From Aquilaria yunnanensis (Eukaryota; Streptophyta; Magnoliopsida; Malvales; Thymelaeaceae), in the NCBI GenBank assembly GCA_039654915.1, contig CM077594.1, positions 70,302,393 through 70,366,392 on the forward strand: a stretch of 64,000 nucleotides of DNA, given 5' to 3'. The first letter of the stretch is position 1, and every line of letters starts with the position of its first letter. Of this stretch, positions 1-11,202 are shown one piece after another. The notes below the pieces were generated by a model that was given only the letters and a program-made list of their open reading frames with translations, did no database searches and had not been told where the DNA came from. Both the position numbers and the translations under genes were made by a program.

Positions 1-640
1 GTGTTAGTGAACCCTACCTCAAAATGCTTTCAGCCAAGATATCAACTTTCAATGCCCAAGTGTTCTTCACTCAAATAGCCTACCATAACAACAAATAGGC
101 ATCAACAACACTTATTCATGGATCAACTACCATGTATTCCAAGAAGAACACTAAATTACTATAGTTCATGCTCTCGGCCAAATGCCCAATTCCATACATT
201 GATGTTCTTCACTAAATTAACCCAACATATAACCATCTAAGCATCATTAACCCTTGTTCATGGCACAATTACCATGTAATCAAGGGAAGAACATGGAATT
301 ACCTCAAATTGAGCTTTCGGCCAAACACCAACTTTCACACTTTGATGTTCTTCACTCAATTTAGCCTACCACAAGATTAAATAGGCATCAATAAACCTTA
401 ATCATGGATTAATTTCCATGTAAACAAAGAAGAACACCAAATTATTCCATCCAACTCTTTTGGCCAACTCTAAACTTTCAAGCCAAGGTGTTCTTCACCA
501 AATTGGCTCATTATTCCATCAATTCAACCCTTTAGCTCCTTGTTCATGGAAGAAAGACCATGTAATCAAGGAAATATACAAGTTACCTTGGAACCCTAGC
601 TTGAATGGCTGGGCCCTTCAATGTTCCTTCAAGAACAAAG
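1..640. repeat. Diverged 143-bp tandem array
   Basis: Units begin with the word GTTCTTCAC at 62, 204, 347 and 490, giving spacings of 142, 143 and 143. Bases 1-61 match the tail of a unit. Each unit carries a copy of an ATGG..ATTACCATGTAA-like segment and a CGGCCAA/TGGCCAA word. Similarity is clear by eye, but every unit has many substitutions. Read on the minus strand the words resemble the repeat-rich gypsy LTRs elsewhere in the window, so this may be part of a decayed minus-strand LTR. No convincing coding sequence is seen; the 61-residue frame at 460-645 is an accident of the repeat. Confidence 0.75.
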
Positions 641-954
641 CTTGATTCCAAGTTGTCTTGTGCCAAAACTAGCTTCCAAGCTTGAATCCTTCAAGTGCCT
701 TCAATGTTTGCTTGAATTCAAGACCAATTTCTAAGGAGAAGCTCAAGGACAACTCTCGGCCAAGTTAAGAGCAAGAAAACCCAAAATGGCAAAATAAATG
801 GCCTTGACTAGTCCGGCCATAGGACACATGTGCAATAGTTGGCAAATATGCTAACTTTTGTCTTCCATTAATTTGCTTGGTTCATTGTAGCCTTCAACTT
901 CACATGACCACAATGCCACCACTAAAACATGTGTCTAACTTGACATTTAAGTCA
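641..954. other. Intergenic, no gene recognised
   Basis: AT-rich sequence with scattered CGGCCA words like those in the adjacent array. No open frame, RNA gene or element boundary could be supported. It may be the continuation of the same decayed LTR. Confidence 0.5.
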
Positions 955-959
955 TTTCA

Positions 960-2375
960 TGTTAGTGTTGTGCCCAAAAAGCCAGTCATGAGATGATTGT
1001 ATTTTTGCACATTGAGTCATGATATTTTATTGAGGCATTAATCCAGCAATTATGTTTGTTGTTTTGTTTCTGCGTAACGTAATAAACATAATTGTAACCC
1101 TAGAATAATGATATTCTTAAATGTCCCTAGTCCAGTATTATTGTGGAGCGGGTTGCAATAATACATAATGACTAGCATATGTGGAGACTAATATGAGATA
1201 TGTAGTCTACATATGGGTACAAGTTGGAGAACTTGTGTACTGGACCGACCTACCATGAGAACACTTCATGGATCGTTATATGAGTGTCATAAGTGATTCT
1301 CATAGTGATCATGGTATATGTAGTCCTTCGACCTAAGATCATCAAGGTTCCCTACATGTGAGTCACATACTTTGATACTTTCCTTTGTTGCTCGTAACTG
1401 AGTGAACTTGAAGGAGGTCATTGGGTATGTCACATATCATGCGGAGGGATTTGTATGATCAAGATGGGATTTGTCCCTCCTATGTAACGGGAGTGATATC
1501 TTTGGGCCCCTTGATAGAGTGAGACTTTGAAAATGCATGGCCATGCTCCGATGAGTTGATATATGATATCAATGTCATCAGTTTAAGTTAGTCTACTCGG
1601 TAATCAAGAAACCAAAGATTGGGCTATACGAGAGTGACACATTCCATGTCTCGTGCTTAGTCTTGATATCTTGGACAAAGGGACAATGGCATATATCGGT
1701 GATGATCATAAAGGTTTAGTCGATTCACCGACAATCTTGTCACTTGGGTAGCAATGATGTGTTGCTAGACACCGCTCATTGCTTATGATCATAAATGTGA
1801 TTTATGATCATTGCCAACATGGCAAGAGCCTATTGGGTCGCACACGTAGAGCTATTTGGATCATTAGAGTGCATGGGCTAATTATTTGGGTTATGGTTTC
1901 ACTTTAATTTTGTATTAATAATGGGCCAAGGAGTTGAGCCATTATTAAGCCCGAAATTAAATCCTAATTGGATTAGGGCTTTGAAACCCATTAGGCCTGG
2001 AAGTTGAGTCTCACTATAAATACAACTTTTAAGTGAGAAATTCGGAGGTCTCCTTGCCCTAGCCTCCCAAAAGGACAGCCACACTCTTCTCTTGCAATTC
2101 CTTGGAGGACGCAAGCTAGCACTGCGAGCGCAAGAGAAACGCATCTGCCGGGACGTGGTGGAAGCGTGGTGATCCCGAGAGGCTCGTGTGGATACCATAG
2201 AGAGCCTGAACACGTCAACTGTTCAGGTTTTGTGATTCGACTCTAGAGTTGAGTGAGAGATCTCAACCGAAAATTAGGTATGAAATTTTCGAACACCCGG
2301 TTTACCCCGTTTCACTTGGATCCTGGAGGGTTTCGGTTAAATTCCGCTGCACTGTTTGGCTCCCGAAACCCAACA
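960..2375 (+). mobile_element. Solo LTR (1416 bp) with 5-bp target duplication
   Basis: The segment begins TGTTAGTG and ends CCCAACA, a TG..CA pair with partly inverted termini. It is flanked by the direct repeat TTTCA at 955-959 and 2376-2380. No primer-binding site, polypurine tract or protein domain lies inside, so it is best read as a solo LTR left by LTR-LTR recombination. A complete non-autonomous element is the alternative. A TATA box at 2015-2022 gives plus orientation. Minus-strand open frames inside (for example 1899-2213) resemble no protein I know. Confidence 0.75.
2015..2022 (+). promoter_or_regulatory. TATA box of the solo LTR
   Basis: TATAAATA within CTCACTATAAATACAAC, about 350 bp before the LTR end, where a U3/R promoter is expected. 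Confidence 0.5.
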
Positions 2376-2380
2376 TTTCA

Positions 2381-2784
2381 TGGCCTATAATGCCATGCAC
2401 ATGTCAAACACAAGTACCAAAGTGCCATAATTCCCTTATAAAACCGGCCATAAGTCTAGTATAAAAACTAGTTAGTTTAACTAGTTAAATAGTGAATAGT
2501 TCTTTACTAGTAGACAAGACATGACTAGTCATCAAATAAACTTGCATGGCCGAAATCACCATCTTAAAGTTTATAGTTTTAATTGTACCACTCATCTAAG
2601 TGTACAATTTGATCCCCTTTCTTGGATTTCTGTCTGTTTTTCCATAGTCTAGTTTCTATGTGCAGTTAAGCCTTGAAAGTTTCCAGCTTTGCACATAGAC
2701 CACTGTACTAGTTCCCACAGTCCTCCACATCAATCTTCTTTGTTCCTTGGCCTAAGCCAAGCACTTAGGAGGTGAGCCTAACAT
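2381..2784. other. Spacer between solo LTR and broken Tekay element
   Basis: AT-rich sequence with repeated CTAGTTAGTTTAACTAGTTA-like words near 2466-2490 and no coding frame of note. Its right edge is where integrase similarity of the next element fades (about 2785), without an LTR, so this is probably a deletion or recombination scar. Confidence 0.45.
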
Positions 2785-4781
2785 TGCATGTATGAGCTTA
2801 TTCAAGTATTTCATCCCTGAGCTTTGCTCCTTTAGGCACATATATTTGGTCCTTGAAGTACAGTAATCCTTGCTTGTAGGCAAAGGATTGATACAAGGAA
2901 CCTTTTTCCTCTCCTGAAACCTTTTTCAGATCAGGATCTGTCTCCTGTGCCTTTCTGGCTTCTTCTATCCATCCAGACGGAATTGTCAATGTGTAAATTT
3001 GGGCTTCCTCCCACTTATGCCACTTATGCCATAGGCATAGCAGACTATTTTGCTCATCATGATCAGCTATGGATCCTCCCTTCAAAAGTCCTGTGTACTT
3101 CCTGCTCAAGGCATTTGCTACTAGATTGCCTTTACCCTCTGTCTACTGCATACTGCAGTCATAGTCCTTGATGTACTCCAACCATCTCCTTTGCCTCATG
3201 TTCAACTCTTTTTTAGTGAACAAGTACTTTAGGCCCTTATGGTCAGTGTAGATGACAAAGGAACTACCCAGCAAGTAATGTCTCCATTGCTTTAGAGAAA
3301 AAATCACTGCTGCCAGTTCTAGGTCATGGGTAGGATAATTTTGCTTATGGGGTCTTAACTGCCTTGACCCATAAGCAATGACATTTCTGTCTTGCATAAG
3401 CACACAACCTAACCCAGATCTAGATGCATCTGTGTATATGATGTAGGGCTTACTTGGATTAGGAAGAATCAATACTGGAGCTTCAGTCAACCTCTGCTTG
3501 AGCTCCTGGAAACTATTTTCACACTTCTCAGTCCACTCAAATCTTTGACCCTTCTTGGTCAGATGAGTAAGAACTGAGGCAATCATGGAAAAGCCTGATA
3601 CAAATCTCCTGTAGTATCCAGCTAATCCTGGGAAACTTCTAATTTCCTTCACAGTCTTTGGTCTTCCCCACTCTTGCATTGCCTTGACCTTTTCAGGGTC
3701 TACCTTAAAGCCTTGTGCATCTATGATGTGTCCTAGGAAAGTCACTTCCTTTATCCAGAATTCACACTTGGATAACTTGGCATAAAGCTGATGCTGCAAC
3801 AGAGTCTCTAAGACAATCTTCAGATGAGGCTCATGTTCATTTTCATCCTTGGAATACACTAGGATGTCATCAATGAACACAACCACAAATTTGTCCAGAT
3901 GTGGTCTGAATACCTTGTTCATCAGGTCCATGAAAGCAGCTGGGGCATTAGTCAAACCAAATGGCATGACTATGTACTCATAATGCCCATATCTAGTCCT
4001 AAATGCAGTCTTAGGAATGTCCTCTTCCTTTACTCTCAATTGGAAGTATCCAGATCTCAAATCTATCTTGGAAAAGATCTTAGCTCCCTTGAGTTGATCA
4101 AATAGATTCTCAATCCTAGGGAGTGGATACTTGTTCGTGATAGTCACTGCATTAAGCTTCCTATAGTCAATGCATAGTCTCAAAGATCCATCCTTCTTTT
4201 TCACAAAGAGAACAGGAGCTCCCCATGGTGAAACACTTGGCCTTATGAACCCTTTCAAGAAGTTCATCCAGTGGTTTCTTGAGTTCATTCATCTCTGTGA
4301 TTGGCATTCTGTAAGGAGGTATGGATATTGGACTAGCTTCTGGTTGCAGCTTGATTTCAAATTCAATCTCCCTTTGTGGAGGAATACCTGGTAGGTCTTT
4401 AGGAAAGACTTATGGAATGTCTCTCACTATAGGTATTCTTTCCACTTCCTTATCACAGTGCAATTCATTCAATGCATAACAGAAATCATGCTCAGAAATC
4501 ATAGATATCTCATCTAATACCTCTAGCTCCATGCCATGCATTTCATACACTAATTCCTTATAATTCACTAATGCAAGCACTTCACCATCAGGCAATGTGA
4601 TTTCCCTCTTAGCACAATCAATTCTTATGTTATGCATAGCAAGCCAATTCATACCTAGCACTAAATCATACTTAGGAATGTCCAACACTAGCAGGTTAGT
4701 CATAACCTTAGTCTTTCCTACTACTAGCTCACAATCCTTAGCTAGGTCATTAGTGAAAAGACATTGACTACCTGCTATTTT
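2785..4781 (-). pseudogene. Tekay-like Ty3/gypsy pol fragment: PR end, RT, RNase H, integrase start
   Basis: Read on the minus strand: protease C-terminal part (LLVLDIPKYDLVLGMNWL, about 4690-4640), then a 381-residue frame (4288-3143) with reverse transcriptase including FIDD at residues 138-141, and RNase H beginning at TDAS (D287). The frame at 3109-2798 is the linker and integrase start, ending REILE-like at a stop. A 2-bp loss near 4250-4257, compared with the plus-strand relative at 42434-42500, shifts the frame before RT. Catalytic RT residues are intact, but frameshifts, stops and the missing rest of integrase make it non-functional. It is continuous with 9362-11040 once the insertion at 4782-9361 is removed. 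RT and protease wording fit the Tekay/Del chromovirus lineage. Confidence 0.9.
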
Positions 4782-5756
4782 TGTAATACCCAGAAAATGA
4801 TAAATGATTAAGTCCCGGGTTAAGTGGATTAGTGATCTAAAAAAATTTCCTAAATTGGAAACTTAGTTCAATTAAATTGAGGAGACAGTGAATTAATTGA
4901 GGAATGGGCATAAATGAGTGTTGGACACTATTGGAATTAAACTTGACAAAGGCCAAGAGAATTGGTGATGAAAATGCTGGAATTTGAGGTTGAAGGACTC
5001 AATTGCACAAAGGAAGTTTATGTGAGAGGACTCAATTGCGAAGATTGAGAAAGATGGAGGACTAAATGAAGGATTTGGCCCATTTTGCATGGAAATATAT
5101 CCATGGCCGGCCATCCTCATTAATTGAATAAAGAAGTGGCCTCCACTCACATTATTTAAATTACCCACTTGGACTTGTCCCCCACCATCACCATAAACAA
5201 ATATTTTGCCCATCATTTTTGGCCCATGCTTGTCTCCACTTTGCATTGTTTATTGTCCACTACAAACTCCACTACCATTTGTTTAATGGGACATTAGCAA
5301 TTGTCTCCCCCTCCACTAAATGTGTATAGCCGGCCATCATCCTTCAAACTCTCTCATTTCACTTACACACCACTCTCTCTCTAGCCCTTATGCTCTCCCT
5401 TTTCTCTAAACTCTTACACAACCGGCCATGGCTTTGTTCAAGCTCCATCATCTTCTTCCTTCATCCTACCTCTCGGCCATCGCTAAAATCACTCTTCCTT
5501 GCATATGCAAACACATTTCCTTAGAGATTTCAAGCTCCTAAACCCACCTAGAGCATGAAATCAAGAGAAAGGTCCAAGAAATGCTCTCTTGAAGTTTCGT
5601 CCATGAGGAGATTTTTATGTTCTTGAGCCCAACTCAAAAGCTCATGAACATGCATGGCATTTTTAAGCCACGAGGAGCAAGGAAGTCAAGAAAAACTCCA
5701 AGAAGATGAAGCTCCATATTCGGCCATTACCTCTTCAAAGAGGCGTTGTAAGTAAA

Positions 5757-6470
5757 CCAAGTTTCCTTGGTGCTTTGATGTGTTTTTGAGCTAGATATTG
5801 CTCACTAATGTTTCGGCCATTTTGGATTTATGCTAGAAAAGCAAGTTAAGCTTTCGGCCTTGGATTTTGTGAAGGATGCCATGTTTTTCTTGGTGATTTT
5901 GGAGCCATGCAAAGCAAAGGATGGAAGAACAACAAGGTTGAAGATTCGGCCAAGTTGGTTTCTTGGCGTGCATGAGCATAAAACCAAGTCTTCTTGGTAG
6001 TATTGAAGTCCTTGCGAACGTACAAGGCAATGGCCAAGATATTGATGTAAAAAGAGAACTTTTGTAGGCTAAGGAAGCTAGTAAAGTTTCGGCCATGTTG
6101 AGTTTGTTGTGACTTTGTATGTAAACCAAGTATTGTTGGTGGTTATGGGTTCTTAGATGCATGTGGAACTAAAATAATAAAGAAGGAATGAAAGACACAT
6201 TCGGCCATAGTACCATTTTTGAGGATGTGTGTGCAAACCAAGTGTTCTTGGTGTTTTTGTGTTCCTAGTAAAATATGGAGCTAAAATGAGAAAGAAGAAA
6301 TAAAGAACAAATTCGGCCAACAATTGTTCTTGAAGTCCTTAAGTGGAAACCAAGTAATACTTGGTGTATGTGAGCTTCTAAGTACATGTAAACTTTGAAA
6401 TCAAGTGGAGCTTGAGAGAAATGATAAGACTAATATCGGGCCATGATTATTATAGAGAGTTCTCATGAGC
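5757..6470 (+). repeat. Degenerate ~112-bp tandem repeats with CCAAG/CTTGG palindromes
   Basis: Copies of AAACCAAGTNTTCTTGGTG-like sequence occur near 5757, 5980, 6123, 6236 and 6348, with a weaker one near 5877. The best-preserved spacings are 113 and 112 bp. Each unit also has a GAGAAAGAAGGAATGAA-like run and a TTCGGCCA word. CCAAG..CTTGG in each unit is a short inverted repeat. The array lies inside the long LTR. Confidence 0.7.
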
Positions 6471-6490
6471 TAACCACTTTCCTAAACTCC

Positions 6491-6580
6491 TACATTGGCT
6501 AAATTGACTACATTGGCTAAATTGACTACATTGACTAAATTGACTACATTGGCTAAATTGGCCACATGGGCTACATTGAC
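6491..6580 (+). repeat. 18-bp minisatellite, five units
   Basis: Units begin at 6491, 6509, 6527, 6545 and 6563 with consensus TACATTGGCTAAATTGAC. The first two are identical, the third has one change and the last two have more. The array lies within the long LTR. Confidence 0.9.
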
Positions 6581-6966
6581 TTAAGACTTGGACAAGAGTA
6601 ATAACCAAGAAAGGTTAAGTGGGCCTTTACCTCCTTAAGAGGGGTTGAGTAAGTTAAACCAAGAGTTCTTGGTAAATTATAGTTCTCATGATTAATGAAA
6701 AGCAATTAAGTAACTTGTTAGTGTTTTGGGCTTTATAGGTCCATTAAGGAAAAGGCAAGTTCCAACAACAAACAAAGCAAAGCAAGGCAAAGACGTTGAG
6801 CGAAAAGGTTACACAAATGGTGGTAAGGATTCCTATACTCACTTATTGCATGGTGTGCTTCCATGACCTTGTTTCTGAGTATTAGTGCCCCTATGTGATG
6901 GTCAAAGAACCAAGTGAGCATAGGTGTGCATGTCAGGGCTAAGTGGTTGTTACTTTGTGTGAGGAC

Positions 6967-7850
6967 TGATGCCCTGCAGCATCATCGTTGTGTGACATGG
7001 TGAGACCGGGAGGGACTTCTAGTGAGGGAGAACGTCTGAAGTGGAGATTTCCTAGGAGAATCTGTCTGAAGCACTCAGAAAATGGGGGTTAGGAGGTCCC
7101 CGAAGTCTTTTTTCGGGGAGGAACCTCCGACGCCCAAGGCAGTGTTTTGGAGGTGGAGAGAAAGTATTGGGGGACAAAGATTCTTGCCTGTTTTACATTT
7201 TTTCGGGGCAGGAGAGACCCCTCACTGAGGCCATTTGCTTAGTATATAAAGGAGGGTGTGGTCCGTTCAGATTGCAACACGTGTTCGGTCGGATGTAATT
7301 TGTACTTTTGGGCATGGGGGCCTCTAGCCGCCTGCAGGCTCCTCTGGCCATCGGCTAGGGCAGGAATAGCCCTACATGACAAGGCGTAGGCGGCGTCGGC
7401 GTGTCAGAGCGCATATGAGGGCGGTGTGTAGCATGTGAGGGTGACATGTCAGATGCTCCTTAATTGCTTCTGTCGTACTCCCGAGGTCCCTTTGGTTGAG
7501 GTCACCCTTCAGAATAATTACCCTTATCCCAAAGTTGTCTTGCTAGTTCGGGGGTTTCCTTAACACTAAAGCTCCTCGTTCGGGGGGATTTTCTCTTACC
7601 GAAGGTGGCTGGTCCTTCTCCCCCGAAGTTGGCTTGGCCACCTTTCCGAGGGAGGCGACGCGCTATTTTCCCGAGGTTAGTACTGTCATTCCCAACGGTG
7701 CTGGTAGGCCACCAAGGTCGTATGCCCAGGCGTCAGACTCCCTCTTTTCGAGGTTGGTAGTAGTACTCATCACGGGTGATGCTCGATTTCCCGAGTGTGG
7801 TATTTGGCCAAAGTTCACAGGTTTAAAGGCCGATAGCACTTCGGCTATCA
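6967..7850 (-). mobile_element. TAT-type solo LTR, 884 bp
   Basis: The plus strand begins TGATGCCC and ends GGCTATCA. On the minus strand this is TGATAGCC..GGGCATCA, the same ends as the TAT-type LTRs at 36457-37188 and 60502-61243. The direct repeat AGGAC flanks it at 6962-6966 and 7851-7855. It is more GC-rich than its surroundings. The minus strand carries CACCCTCCTTTATATACT (about 7239-7256), matching the TATA neighbourhood of the 60502 LTR. No internal sequence is present, so it is a solo LTR inserted into the long LTR. Confidence 0.85.
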
Positions 7851-9361
7851 AGGACTCATGATGCTCTCTTAGTAAGCTTGATGAGCATAGAGTGGAAGAT
7901 TAGATATATGTGGTTTGATTAGCTAATCAATATAAAGGCAAGTGTTAGAGTTTATAGTATGAATGGCAAACTTATTATGTAACTCGGAGCTCTCGGGGAA
8001 CAAGTGGTATAAATGAGAAAGAGAAGTGAAGTTTAAAGCCTTGAAACACTTGCCAGTAGTGCCAGTAGTTTTTGCCCGAGGAGAACTTGTGGTTGTGTGC
8101 ATTGTGTTGTGTGCTTCTGTGAAATAGGATGTTGTTTGTGCATGCTGACCCCATTTATTATTATTATTATTGCTATTGTGCTATATCTTGTGTTTTCTTT
8201 ATTTTAGTGTTTTCCTTGTAGGAACATGGATTTATTCGCCATTACATTCTTGGAATAAGATTAGGCTTTGGAAGCCATATGTGACTCTGAAAGTCATGAG
8301 AGTTACCTCACTATGTTAGGCATTGGATGCCACCGGAATCCTTACTAAGTTTTATAACTCACCCGCCCTCTTTTACTTTTTATAGGAAATGGATTGCTGA
8401 AAGATCAAGCGAAGAGTACCAGAGTACTCTTTCTGTTGTCTTAAAGGGTTGGGTATGTATATGTGTATAGTGTTGCCCAATATATTCATTTGATTCTAAG
8501 TGACTTATGTGGTATAGATTTCTTGTGAATCAAGCTAATGTTTTGGACTTACTTGTGCAAGCTTATGGAGTCTAGAAGTTGTGGGAACAAAGTCTATTAA
8601 GGTGGATCGTGTTCCATGATTTTATGAGTTGTTAATTGAGTAGTTATTAGAACTTGGTTTGTAAAACTTGAACTTGGCTAAACTTTGGATATGTAGCATC
8701 CTTGGTATGTTTTCCAAGTAGCTGATGTTTGCTTGTTGTTCATTATGGATAGGCATAACTCTGGATGACTTATGTTGATGATTTTGACTTGGATGAATGA
8801 TTATGATGACTTATGATGTTGATGACTTTGAAGGATGATTATATGAGAAGTATGCTTGAATTCATGCAGGTGGAATGCCTTGATGAATGATTGTGTTATG
8901 TGTACTAGATTTGGCAGAATGCTCATGGATATGAAATATAGTTTTCAAACTTGAAATGGAATATGGGCTTCTTGGTTACCATGCATTAAAATAGTACACT
9001 TGATGGACACACATCAGACGCACTTAGTAGATTAAGTGTATGGCGATATGTAGCTTGGATGAAATGAGCATGTGAAGATATTACATGAGAAGCTCATGTT
9101 GAATTGGAATAAAGTATACATGTAAGCAGGATAAAATCATGAATGGAACACTAGAATTCCACTTAGGTGCTAGCATATTTCTAAAGAGCACCCTAACAAC
9201 ACAATGGAAGAAAATAATTAATGAGCTAGTACCAGAATAAATCCTAGAGTCACGCCGTAGGTGCTCATAATATATAATAAAGCCCATTCTGTGTAAATAA
9301 CTTCCGCTGCAAGCTTTGATAATCAGGCCCGAATGGGCCAGGGGCAAGTCGGGGCGTGACA

Positions 9362-11040
9362 GTTTTCACTAAGGATATCCTAGGCATGATTTCAGTAGGC
9401 AATTTCATGGCATTAACAAATTTCCTAGACACTATAGACACAGATGCACCAATATCAAACAGAACACTAACAAGCATACCATTAAGGTAAGTGTTACCTC
9501 TTAGTGCTCCTCCCTGCTCTGATCTCTTTGGCCTCTCCACTTGGAAGACTCTACCAGCTCTCTGCACTGGAGGCCGAGGCACTGGAGGAACTGGCCTCTG
9601 CTGTTCCTCCCTTGGTGCTCCTCCTCTAGGTCCTCCCCCAATGGGTCTTACTTGACCTTGGTTTTTTGGCCTCATTTGAACCTATGGGCAGTCTTTGATC
9701 CAATGATCAATGGATCCACATCCTAGACACACTTGGGTATCAAAGTAGCAAGGTTTCTTTCCATGAAACCTCCAACACTTAGGGCACCTTAGGCCAGGGA
9801 ACTTCCCCTTAACCTTGCCTTCACCACCAAAATGGAAACTCTTGGCAATTCCCTTGCCATGTGGTGGCTTCTTCTACTTGCCTCCTGCCTGACTACTTTC
9901 CCTTGGTCCACTGGGAAAGTACTTAGTCTCATACTCCTCTTGCTCTACTAATAGAGCTTTTTGCACTGCTTCATAGTATGTAACTGCTCCAAAAGGTTTA
10001 ACAGCCTTTCTAATGTCTGACTTTGGGCCTCTGACAAATCTTTTGGCCTTCAATTCCTCTAGTCCATGATACTGAGGAGCATACCTCACCAACTGATTGA
10101 ATTTGTGCTCATACTCTAGGACACTGAGGTTGTCCTACCTTAGAGCATCAAATTCAGCTTGCTTCATATCCTTGATGGCATCACTGATGTACTGCTCCTG
10201 GAATAGCTGTGTGAACTCTAGCCAGCTCATCTCAATATCTCTTCCTGGCCTTCTCCCTTTCTGGAAAGCATACCTATCACTGGTGCTCCTCCACCATATC
10301 TCTACACTGCCTACTAGATTGTAGGTACCCAGTGACACTCTCTTGGTGGAGCTGAGTGGCATCCTCTCAAACATTTTTTCAATGAAGATTAACCACTCCT
10401 CAGCTCTCCCTGGCCCATTTCTTCCATCAAACTATGGAGGTCTTAGGCCTTGGAACCTCTCCAAAAGTCTGACCTCATCTAGGCCTTCTAGATCCTCTGA
10501 TCTATGTCTCCTGGATCTGTGAGAGTCCTCTGTATGGTGATGTTCTCAATGATCTTTATGATCTCTCTGCCTTCTCCTAGATCTTCTCTCATGGCCATCC
10601 TCAATCTCATTGCTAGTGGAGGAATGGTCATAGAGTGAAGGATTGGTCCTAGATACCTGAACAATCTCAGACCTTAGACTTCTTCCCCTTGGATTTCTCC
10701 TATCTTCATCTTCTTCCTCAATAGTTTCATCATTTAGGTCTTTCGGGCTTCTAGAAGGAACATATTCAGATGTGTTCCTAGCATCCTCTTCTGATTGGTA
10801 CTGTGCATCTTGAACTGGTTCTGCCGAAGCTACTGGGACTCCCTGCTGTTGTGCTTGAATCAACCTCATTAAGTTTTCATTGATTAGAGCTAAGTTCCTC
10901 AGAAGCTCTAACCAAACCTGAGGCACTTCAGGGTTTGGTACCCCTTGTTGCCCCTGATTCCCTATATTCTATTCATTTCTTTGTTGCCCAGAATCAGTAG
11001 GAGGCCCTCAGGGTGGTTCCTCTCTCCTTGTGGCAACCAT
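9362..11040 (-). pseudogene. Tekay-like gag and N-terminal protease, degraded
   Basis: Minus strand from the presumed gag start (ATG at 11040). Successive frames at 10926-10546, 10374-10135, 10092-9874 and 9675-9265 cover an acidic/arginine-rich N-terminus, a capsid-like region (EEWLIFIEKMF, GSVEIWWRSTSDRYA, EYEHKFNQLVRYAP), a zinc-knuckle region, and the protease motif LFDIGASVSIVS in place of the usual D-S/T-G-A. The frame is broken repeatedly. An early stop replaces the arginine of EPPR, still present in the related element at 40348, and looks like CGA to TGA. Protease similarity stops at 9362, where the LTR insertion begins, and resumes at 4781. Confidence 0.85.
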
Positions 11041-11189
11041 GTTTACTTCCTGCATTGATGATCCATCATAGAGCACATATAAAGCTCATAGGCATTTCAA
11101 TGGTACTTGACACTAGCAGCTGACCAAACTGAGTTCATATATGTAGATGCATGCAATGCAACTATCTGCAATGTACATGTATAAACCAT

Positions 11190-11202
11190 GCTCTGATACA
11201 AA
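11190..11202 (-). other. Primer-binding site, initiator Met tRNA type
   Basis: The minus strand reads TTTGTATCAGAGC, five bases inside the 5' LTR edge at 11207. This matches the initiator-methionine tRNA primer site of plant gypsy elements and fixes the element's minus orientation. Confidence 0.75.

Larger units (their letters stand above)
4782..9361 (+). mobile_element. Long plus-strand gypsy LTR insertion (probable solo LTR)
   Basis: It starts TGTAATACCC and ends GGGGCGTGACA. Flanks are ATTTT (4777-4781) and GTTTT (9362-9366), a 5-bp duplication with one transition. The insertion splits a protease frame that is continuous on either side. Subtracting the nested solo LTR (6967-7850 plus one 5-bp duplication) leaves about 3.69 kb. 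No PBS, polypurine tract or protein domain is visible, so a single very long LTR is the simplest reading. Its 3' part shares phrases with the LTR at 61333-63428, for example GTAGCATCCTTGGT near 8695 and 62827, and GGGCTTCTTGGTT near 8965 and 63060. The two are therefore related and in the same orientation. Confidence 0.7.

Noticed and set aside
1899..2218. Minus-strand frames of 104 and 75 residues
   Set aside because: They lie in a solo LTR, opposite its promoter, with no recognisable protein similarity.
8153..8172. Short TTA microsatellite
   Set aside because: Only about five or six units within a long LTR; too ordinary to report separately.
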